From contig JAIRKS010000088.1 of assembly GCA_031259905.1 (NCBI GenBank), forward strand, positions 1-12,463: a stretch of 12,463 bases of DNA, read 5' to 3'. Below are positions 6,412 through 12,463 of the stretch, one piece after another. A program made the position numbers and the translations under genes. The notes under the pieces were generated by a model. The model was given only the letters and a program-made list of their open reading frames with translations, was not told the DNA's origin and did not search any database. The stretch is from Odoribacteraceae bacterium. Its GTDB lineage: Bacteria; Bacteroidota; Bacteroidia; Bacteroidales; Marinifilaceae. Each line of letters begins with the position of its first letter. The stretch's first letter is position 1.

Positions 6412-8166
6412 ATGTACAGGACACATACTTGCGGGGAGTTACGCGTTGGGAATCTTCATCAAACGGTTTGCCTGAGCGGTTGGGTACAGCGGGTTCGCCG
6501 GCTGGGCGCGATGACATTCGTGGACGTGCGCGACCGCTACGGGGTAACCCAGCTGGTCGCCGGGGAACACGCCACCGCGGACGTCAAGCAGGCAATCGAC
6601 CGCCTGGGGCGGGAATACGTGATCCAGGCGAGAGGAACGGTCGTGGAACGGGCGAACAAGAATCACAAGATCCCGACGGGAGAGATCGAGATCGCGGTGG
6701 AAGAGCTGCGCGTGCTCGCCGCGTCGGAAGTTCCTCCCTTCACGATCGAGGAGCAGACGGACGGGGGCGACGAGATCCGGATGAAGTACCGGTATCTCGA
6801 CCTACGCCGCACCGTCGTGCGGGAAAACTTGGAGCTGCGGCACCGGATGGCGCGCGCGGTGAGAAATTACCTGAGCGACCTCTCCTTTATAGAAGTGGAA
6901 ACCCCCGTGCTGATCAAGAGCACGCCGGAGGGAGCACGCGACTTCATCGTCCCCTCACGGATGAACCCGGGACAGTTCTACGCGCTGCCGCAAAGCCCGC
7001 AAACGTTCAAGCAACTGCTGATGGTCTCCGGCTTCGATCGCTATTTCCAGATCGTGAAATGCTTCCGGGACGAGGACCTGCGGGCCGACCGCCAGCCGGA
7101 ATTCACGCAGATCGACTGCGAGATGTCGTTCGTGGAACGGGAAGACGTCCTGGAGGTGTTCGAGGGAATGACCCGCCACCTTTTCCGGGAGATCCTCGGC
7201 GTGGATACCGGTGAATTCCCGCGCCTGACGTGGGACGAGGCCATGAGCCGGTACGGTTGCGACAAGCCCGACCTGCGCTTCGGCATGGAGATCACCGACC
7301 TGACGGGGATCGCCCGGGGAAAGGGATTCGCCGCTTTCGACGAGGCAGGCTACGTCGGGGTTATCCGCGTCCCGGGATGCGCCGGTTACACGCGGAAACA
7401 ACTCGACGAGTTGACCGACTTCGTGAAGCACCCGCGGGTGGGCGCCAGGGGACTGGTACACGTCCGTTACCACGATGACGGTAGCCTGAAATCCCCCGTG
7501 GAGAAGTTCTACACGGGAGAAGACCTGGAAGCGTGGGCCGGGGCCTGCGGGGCCGTGCCGGGCGACCTGATCTTGCTGCTCGCGGGAGAACGGGAGAAGA
7601 CGTTGCCGCGGCTTTGCGAGTTGCGCCTGGAAATGGGGAATCGCCTGGGAGCGCGGGACAAGAACGTGTTCCGCCCGCTTTGGGTCACCGACTTCCCGCT
7701 GCTAGAATGGGACGAGGAGACGCACCGCTTCTACGCGATGCATCACCCCTTCACCTCCCCCAAGCCAGGGGATGTCGACAAGATGGAGAGCGACCCGGGG
7801 AACGCGCGGGCCAATGCCTATGACCTGGTGATTAACGGCGTGGAGATCGGCGGCGGGTCTATCCGTATCCACGACGCCGCCCTTCAATCCAGGATGTTCG
7901 ACTGCCTCGGGTTCACGCGCGAGGAGGCTGAGGCGCAGTTCGGCTTCTTGCTGGGAGCGTTCAAGTACGGCGCGCCTCCTCACGGGGGGATCGCCTTCGG
8001 CTTCGACCGCCTCGTGTCGCTCTTCGCCGGCCTGGATTCCATCCGGGACGTGATCGCCTTCCCGAAGAATAACTCCGGGCGCGACGTGATGATCGACTCT
8101 CCGTCGCCGGTGTCCGCGACGCAGCTCGCCGAGCTGCACATTGACGTTCAAGAGACGCGGGAATAA
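6412..8166 (+). CDS. aspS: Aspartyl-tRNA synthetase (class II, bacterial type)
   Basis: 584 residues, the normal length for the bacterial enzyme, which charges tRNA-Asp in the cytoplasm. It starts at ATG with the anticodon-binding OB fold (about residues 1-110; SGWVQRVRRLGAMTFVDVRD). Class II motif 1 follows at about 150-170 (FIEVETPVL), motif 2 at 218-235 (FRDEDLRADRQPEFTQID), then the GAD insertion of bacterial AspRS (about 290-410), and motif 3 at 526-534 (GIAFGFDRL) with catalytic Arg533. All key residues are intact. It is the first gene of the long + strand run, with holB starting 3 bp after its stop. Whether it also charges tRNA-Asn cannot be told without checking the genome for asnS and gatCAB. 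Confidence 0.98.
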   Translation: MYRTHTCGELRVGNLHQTVCLSGWVQRVRRLGAMTFVDVRDRYGVTQLVAGEHATADVKQAIDRLGREYVIQARGTVVERANKNHKIPTGEIEIAVEELRVLAASEVPPFTIEEQTDGGDEIRMKYRYLDLRRTVVRENLELRHRMARAVRNYLSDLSFIEVETPVLIKSTPEGARDFIVPSRMNPGQFYALPQSPQTFKQLLMVSGFDRYFQIVKCFRDEDLRADRQPEFTQIDCEMSFVEREDVLEVFEGMTRHLFREILGVDTGEFPRLTWDEAMSRYGCDKPDLRFGMEITDLTGIARGKGFAAFDEAGYVGVIRVPGCAGYTRKQLDELTDFVKHPRVGARGLVHVRYHDDGSLKSPVEKFYTGEDLEAWAGACGAVPGDLILLLAGEREKTLPRLCELRLEMGNRLGARDKNVFRPLWVTDFPLLEWDEETHRFYAMHHPFTSPKPGDVDKMESDPGNARANAYDLVINGVEIGGGSIRIHDAALQSRMFDCLGFTREEAEAQFGFLLGAFKYGAPPHGGIAFGFDRLVSLFAGLDSIRDVIAFPKNNSGRDVMIDSPSPVSATQLAELHIDVQETRE

Positions 8167-8169
8167 ATC

Positions 8170-9294
8170 ATGCTGTTTAACGAGGTCATCGGGCACGAGG
8201 GGATCAAGCGGCGTTTGCTCGCCTCCCTGCAAACGGGACGGGTGAGCCACGCCTTGCTCTTCAGCGGGGAGAGCGGCTACGGGCTGCTGCCGCTGGCGCT
8301 GGCATTCGTGCAGTACCTCTTTTGCACGGGGGAGAAGGGAGAAGACGCCTGCGGGACATGCCCGGCATGTCGAAAAATACAGAAGCTGGTGCACCCGGAC
8401 GTGCATTTTGTCTTCCCCGTGGTCAAGATGTCCAAGGGAAAGCTGAGTCGCGATTTCCTCGAGGAATGGAGAAGCCTGGTGTTGGAAACCCCCTACTTCG
8501 CGCTGGACGAGTGGATCGCGGCTATGGGAGCGGACGATAACGTGCAGGCAACAATCTACGTCGACGAGAGCCAGGAAATCTTGCACGAGTTGATGTTAAA
8601 GTCGTACGAATCCGACTACAAGGCGATGATCATCTGGTTGCCCGAGAAGATGAGAACCGAATGTGCCAACAAATTGCTGAAGATCCTCGAAGAGCCGTAT
8701 CCCGGCACGCTTTTCATCCTGCTCTCCGAGCAACCGGGGGCAATGCTCCCGACGATTCTTTCCCGCACGCAACGGTTGCACGTCCCCCCGCTGCACCCCC
8801 AGGAGATCGCGCGCGAGTTGGAACGCCGCTACCACTTGCCCGCGGGACAGGCCGCTGAAGTGGCCCGCGTGGCCCGCGGTAACTGGGGAAAAGCCACGAG
8901 AATACGAGAGGAAACGGAACAAAATATCTACAATCAAGAGAAGTTTATACAGATGATGCGCCTCTGCTGGAAACGCGAGATGATGCCCGTGAACGCCTTC
9001 GTGAAAGAGCTTGCCGCGCGGGGCAGGGAGGGACAAAAGAGCTTCTTGTCCCATTGCATCCGCATGATCCGCGAGAACTTTATCCGCAATCTCGGCCAGG
9101 AAGAGCTGGTCTACATGACCGCGCGGGAAAGCGAGTTCTCCGGGAGATTTTCCCCTCACGTGAACGAGGGAAACGTCGTCGCGCTACACGATGAATTCGA
9201 GCGGGCGTACAACGACATCCTACGGAACGGGAACGGGAGAATCGTGCTCACGGATTTATGCATTAAAGTGATGCAAAACATCTGTCCAAAATAA
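8170..9294 (+). CDS. holB: DNA polymerase III delta' subunit (clamp loader)
   Basis: 374 residues, of the AAA+ clamp-loader family. The P-loop position reads GESGYGLL (33-40), with Leu at 39 and 40 instead of the Lys-Ser/Thr needed for ATP, which marks a non-ATPase delta'-type subunit rather than DnaX. Four cysteines at 52, 61, 64 and 67 form the zinc module usual in this family. A Walker B-like YVDESQEI segment and an arginine-finger region SRTQ (198-201) follow; the common motif is SRC, so Cys is replaced by Thr while Arg199 is kept. The C-terminal third is helical and would join the clamp-loader collar. It would act in the cytoplasm at the replication fork with DnaX and delta. The ATG start lies 3 bp after aspS, indicating co-transcription and perhaps translational coupling. 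Confidence 0.88.
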   Translation: MLFNEVIGHEGIKRRLLASLQTGRVSHALLFSGESGYGLLPLALAFVQYLFCTGEKGEDACGTCPACRKIQKLVHPDVHFVFPVVKMSKGKLSRDFLEEWRSLVLETPYFALDEWIAAMGADDNVQATIYVDESQEILHELMLKSYESDYKAMIIWLPEKMRTECANKLLKILEEPYPGTLFILLSEQPGAMLPTILSRTQRLHVPPLHPQEIARELERRYHLPAGQAAEVARVARGNWGKATRIREETEQNIYNQEKFIQMMRLCWKREMMPVNAFVKELAARGREGQKSFLSHCIRMIRENFIRNLGQEELVYMTARESEFSGRFSPHVNEGNVVALHDEFERAYNDILRNGNGRIVLTDLCIKVMQNICPK

Positions 9295-9327
9295 CCGTCG
9301 CCACGAGCGACTAAACACAATGCGATA

Positions 9328-10668
9328 ATGAGTGAAACGATAGGCGAAGAGAGACAAGAAGAGGTACAGGAAACCCAGCGGGTAGTGAAAAAAATCCCCC
9401 CCGCCGCAATCCCCGTCATAGACCACCGGCTGCTGGCAAGTAAATTGACCGTGCACGACTGGATGCGGGACGTCCCGCGAAGCCTCGCCTCCCCGGAACT
9501 CGTGGAGGTACGCTTCAAGAACACGCGCAAGGGATTCTTCTCGAACCCCGGCGGCGTCTACCTGAAAGCGGGAGACATCGTCTCCGTCGAGGCCACGCAG
9601 GGACACGACATCGGGATCGTCACCCTCGTGGGCGAACTGGTGCGGGAGCAGCTACGACTGAAACGGATCGATACCGCTCGTACCCCCCTCAAGAAAGTAT
9701 ACCGGAAAGCAAGACCACACGACATAGAAAAGTGGAAGGAAGCCATCGCCCTCGAATACGGCACGATGATCAAGTCGCGGGAAATCGCGGCCGCCCTCAA
9801 GCTCAACATGAAAATCGGGGACGTCGAGTACCAGGGCGACAAAACAAAGGCCATCTTCTACTACATCGCCGAAGACAGGGTGGATTTCAGGAAACTAATC
9901 AAGATACTGGCCGACACGTTCCATACCCGCGTCGAGATGAAGCAAATCGGCGCGCGACAAGAAGCGGGACGCCTGGGAGGCATCGGATCGTGCGGCCGCG
10001 AACTCTGCTGCTGCTCCTTCATCTCCAACTTCATATCCGTCTCCACCTCCTCCGCCCGCTACCAGGACGTCTCGCTCAACCCCCAGAAGCTGGCCGGGCA
10101 ATGCGGGAAACTAAAATGCTGCCTGAATTTCGAGGTCGACGCCTACATCGACGGGCAAAGAGACTTCCCGCCCCTCGGCACGTGGCTCAACACCGGCGAG
10201 GGAATGCTCTACTTCCAGAAAAAAGACATCTTCGGGCGAACAATGTCCTACTCCTTCGACAAGGAAGGACGCGGCGCCATCGTCAAACTCCCCCTGGAGC
10301 GAGTCAAGGAAATCATCGCCATGAACAAACGGGGACAAATCCCCCCGAAAGCCTCCATCGCCGGGGACGAGGCGAACGCCAGCATCAAGTACACCGACGG
10401 CGTCGGCGAAGAAAGCCTGAGCCGCTTCGACGAAAAGAAAAACAAGAAACACGGTAATAAAAATCGCAACCGGAAAAAGAAACTGCAAAAAAAAGAAAAT
10501 ACCCCCAGCGCATCACCCGGCGAGCCTACCGGCAACAACGCCGAACCCGCAAAAACGAACATCGTCGCGCCAAAGGGCAAACCCAATCCCGGGAAGCACG
10601 CGTCGCGCCGCAACCACCTGCGGCCCGGCAAGCCGCTGGCCACCCCGAAACCCGAAATCAAACCGTAA
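9328..10668 (+). CDS. ricT: PSP1-domain protein, RicT (YaaT) homologue
   Basis: 446 residues with an ATG start. The central PSP1 domain carries the family's cysteine clusters: Cys222, Cys227-229 (GSCGRELCCCSF) and Cys259, Cys264-265 (CGKLKCCLNFE). In Bacillus, RicT (YaaT) forms a complex with RicA and RicF that binds iron-sulfur clusters and promotes RNA processing by RNase Y; the role in Bacteroidota is not established. The last 85 or so residues are a Lys/Asn/Pro/Ala-rich, probably disordered basic tail, which could bind RNA or ribosomes (inference). It follows holB by 33 bp and its TAA directly abuts the ATG of the first rhomboid gene. The holB-ricT adjacency is a recurring bacterial arrangement. 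Confidence 0.88.
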   Translation: MSETIGEERQEEVQETQRVVKKIPPAAIPVIDHRLLASKLTVHDWMRDVPRSLASPELVEVRFKNTRKGFFSNPGGVYLKAGDIVSVEATQGHDIGIVTLVGELVREQLRLKRIDTARTPLKKVYRKARPHDIEKWKEAIALEYGTMIKSREIAAALKLNMKIGDVEYQGDKTKAIFYYIAEDRVDFRKLIKILADTFHTRVEMKQIGARQEAGRLGGIGSCGRELCCCSFISNFISVSTSSARYQDVSLNPQKLAGQCGKLKCCLNFEVDAYIDGQRDFPPLGTWLNTGEGMLYFQKKDIFGRTMSYSFDKEGRGAIVKLPLERVKEIIAMNKRGQIPPKASIAGDEANASIKYTDGVGEESLSRFDEKKNKKHGNKNRNRKKKLQKKENTPSASPGEPTGNNAEPAKTNIVAPKGKPNPGKHASRRNHLRPGKPLATPKPEIKP

Positions 10669-11484
10669 ATGAATTCACGACCACTCCAATCCATCACCCC
10701 CGCCGTCAAGGTCATCCTGATCATCAATATCGGCATCTTTCTCCTGGCCAACATGCTCGGCGAACGAATCGACCTCGCGCAACTGCTCGGCATGCACCTG
10801 CCCGGGGCGGAACAATACGCCGTCTACCAGTACGTCACCCACATGTTCACGCACACCGACCTCATGCACGTCTTCTTCAACATGTTCGCCGTCTTCATGT
10901 TCGGGCGAGTGCTGGAACACGTGTGGGGACAAAAGCGCTTCCTCGTCTACTACTTCGCCACCGGCCTGGGAGCGGCCCTACTACACTCGCTGGTAAGCTG
11001 GTACGAACTGCACCAGTTGCAGGAAATGTACAGCGCCTTCCAGGAAACCCCCGACGTCGGGCTGTTCGCGGAATTCGCGCGAGAAATATACGGGAAACAA
11101 CTCCCCGTCAACATGACCGAGGCCCTCAACGAGTGGGCAACACGACCGGAAACAAGCGCGGGATACATCGCGGAAGCAAGGGGCCTCTACGAGTCGACCA
11201 TCTTCCAACACCTCAACATCACGACCATCGGGGCCTCCGGCGCCGTCTTCGGCCTGCTGCTGGCCTTCGGCATGCTCTTCCCCAACACCGAGCTGATGCT
11301 CATGTTCATCCCCGTACCGATAAAAGCAAAATACTTCGTCATCGGCTACGGGGCAATCGAACTCTTCCTCGGACTACAACACCAGGCCGGTGACAACGTC
11401 GCCCACTTCGCCCACCTCGGGGGAATGCTCTTCGGCTTCTTCATCGTCCGCTACTGGAGAAAACACGGTAAATACTTCTATTAA
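10669..11484 (+). CDS. Rhomboid family intramembrane serine protease 1
   Basis: 271 residues, with ATG immediately after the ricT stop. The Ser-His catalytic dyad is visible: GASG with Ser190, and the later helix HFAHLGG with His249 (His246 is close by). Other family marks are YQYVTHMFTH, the HVFFNM segment at 67-72 and six or so hydrophobic helices. Between the third helix and the catalytic-serine helix is a hydrophilic stretch of about 74 residues (111-184), much longer than in the next gene, probably a soluble loop. The enzyme would cleave transmembrane substrates in the inner membrane; the substrate is unknown. Its stop codon overlaps the next start by one base (TAATG), so the two rhomboids are likely translationally coupled. 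Confidence 0.92.
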   Translation: MNSRPLQSITPAVKVILIINIGIFLLANMLGERIDLAQLLGMHLPGAEQYAVYQYVTHMFTHTDLMHVFFNMFAVFMFGRVLEHVWGQKRFLVYYFATGLGAALLHSLVSWYELHQLQEMYSAFQETPDVGLFAEFAREIYGKQLPVNMTEALNEWATRPETSAGYIAEARGLYESTIFQHLNITTIGASGAVFGLLLAFGMLFPNTELMLMFIPVPIKAKYFVIGYGAIELFLGLQHQAGDNVAHFAHLGGMLFGFFIVRYWRKHGKYFY

Positions 11485-12392
11485 TGAACTACTACCGCGA
11501 CGCTCCCCCCGCGCCCGGCGCCTGGCGCGCCATCCGACGCGCCTTCAAACAAGGATCGCCACTCGCGCGACTGCTATACATCAACGCGGGCCTCTACCTC
11601 TTCCTCGCGCTCTTCCAGGCGCTCGCCTGGCTCGCCGGCGTCGAGGACACGGGACAAATCCTCCTGCAATACCTCGGCGTCCCCTCCGACCTCGCCCGCC
11701 TCTCCCGCGCCCCGTGGACGCTCCTTACTTACATGTTCACCCACTTCGGCTTCCTGCACCTCCTCTTCAACATGCTATGGCTCTACTGGTTCGGCAGCAT
11801 CTTCCAGGAACGCCTGCCGGGCAGGATTACCGGCGTCTACCTCCTGGGAGGCGTGACCGGCGCCTGCATTTACATCCTCTCCTACAACATCTTCCCTCCC
11901 TTCGCATCGACCCGCCTCGTCTCGTCGGCCATCGGGGCCTCCGGCGCCGTCATGGCGATAGTCTTCGCCGTGTGCACGTACCTCCCCAACCACCGGATAT
12001 ACATCTTCCTCATCGGTCCCGTGCGACTTGCCCACCTGGCCCTCTTCACCGTCATCGTCGACCTCGTCAGCATCCCGCGAGGGAACGCCGGCGGGCACGT
12101 CGCCCACCTTGGAGGGGCGTTGCTCGGCTGCCTCTTCGCGTTCGCCGCGCGCCGGGGAGTGGACATCACTCGCTGGCCCCTCCCCCGGCGAAAAAAACAC
12201 GCGCGCCGGAAAAGCAACATGCACGTGAAATACAGGAAGGAAACCGCCGGGATGAGCGACCACGAGTACAACATCGAACGCAAGAAAAGAGATGATCGCG
12301 TGAACGAGATCCTCGACAAAATCTCCCGCTCCGGTTACGATAGCCTGACGAAAGAAGAACGCGAAATACTGTTTAAATCCGGACGACAATAA
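11484..12392 (+). CDS. Rhomboid family intramembrane serine protease 2 with C-terminal DUF6576-like domain
   Basis: 302 residues. Catalytic Ser153 sits in GASG and His208 in GGHVAHLGG (His205 is nearby); HLLFNMLWLYWFG at about 92-104 is the family's conserved helix. It lacks the large soluble loop of the preceding rhomboid. After the last helix comes a basic segment (RRKKHARRK-like), then a short domain at about 268-301 (RVNEILDKISRSGYDSLTKEE) matching the DUF6576 C-terminal domain known from Bacteroidota rhomboids. This would lie in the cytoplasm if topology is conventional, and its role is unknown. It is the last gene of the + strand run. The 71 bp that follow to the window end hold nothing I can support; an ATG at 12457 is too near the edge to judge. 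Confidence 0.92.
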   Translation: MNYYRDAPPAPGAWRAIRRAFKQGSPLARLLYINAGLYLFLALFQALAWLAGVEDTGQILLQYLGVPSDLARLSRAPWTLLTYMFTHFGFLHLLFNMLWLYWFGSIFQERLPGRITGVYLLGGVTGACIYILSYNIFPPFASTRLVSSAIGASGAVMAIVFAVCTYLPNHRIYIFLIGPVRLAHLALFTVIVDLVSIPRGNAGGHVAHLGGALLGCLFAFAARRGVDITRWPLPRRKKHARRKSNMHVKYRKETAGMSDHEYNIERKKRDDRVNEILDKISRSGYDSLTKEEREILFKSGRQ

Positions 12393-12463
12393 CGCGGCGA
12401 ACCTCCCCTCCCCGGCGATCACGCGCGCTACCCTCGCGTCACCGCGACGCCCCTCGATGAAGC

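Noticed and set aside
12421..12449. Terminator after the second rhomboid gene
   Set aside because: Only 4-5 bp stems (ACGCG/CGCGT, CGTC/GACG) and no T tract.

Overview
The window looks like a chromosomal segment of a GC-rich member of the Bacteroidota, probably order Bacteroidales. This rests on four things: TAnnTTTG-type -7 promoter boxes, start codons without clear Shine-Dalgarno sequences, the gene order delta' clamp-loader subunit / RicT (PSP1), and a rhomboid protease with the C-terminal extension typical of this phylum. I cannot name genus or species. Most genes are housekeeping.

Layout. (1) Positions 1-981 hold two tandem copies, on +, of a small secreted beta-barrel-like outer-membrane protein; the first copy is cut by the window edge. 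(2) Positions 1072-3228, on -, encode a PIF1/RecD2-like superfamily 1 helicase with a C-terminal HRDC domain. It converges on the barrel genes across a hairpin. (3) Positions 3396-3944, on +, encode a short AraC-type regulator divergent from the helicase. (4) Positions 3945-4416 hold no convincing gene, but contain an array of about 14 units of 21 bp in strict phase, most centred on the palindrome GTCGAC. (5) Positions 4417-6234, on -, form a cvpA-tyrS pair. (6) Positions 6412-12392, on +, form a tight operon-like run: aspS, holB (delta'), ricT and two consecutive rhomboid proteases. Its promoter region is shared divergently with cvpA.

How the parts relate. The divergent block 5736-6412 drives two aminoacyl-tRNA synthetase transcription units in opposite directions. 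The right-hand run combines translation (aspS), replication (delta'), a PSP1 protein and membrane proteolysis, with gaps of 33 bp or less, which suggests co-transcription.

The most unusual object is the 21-bp array just downstream of tyrS. Its period is two turns of B-DNA and also seven codons. Because the palindrome falls in phase with the codons, both strands can encode Val-Asp heptads. The minus-strand frame runs on, without a stop, from the tyrS stop codon. I could not decide between a protein-binding array, an RNA structure element and a repeat-coding gene.
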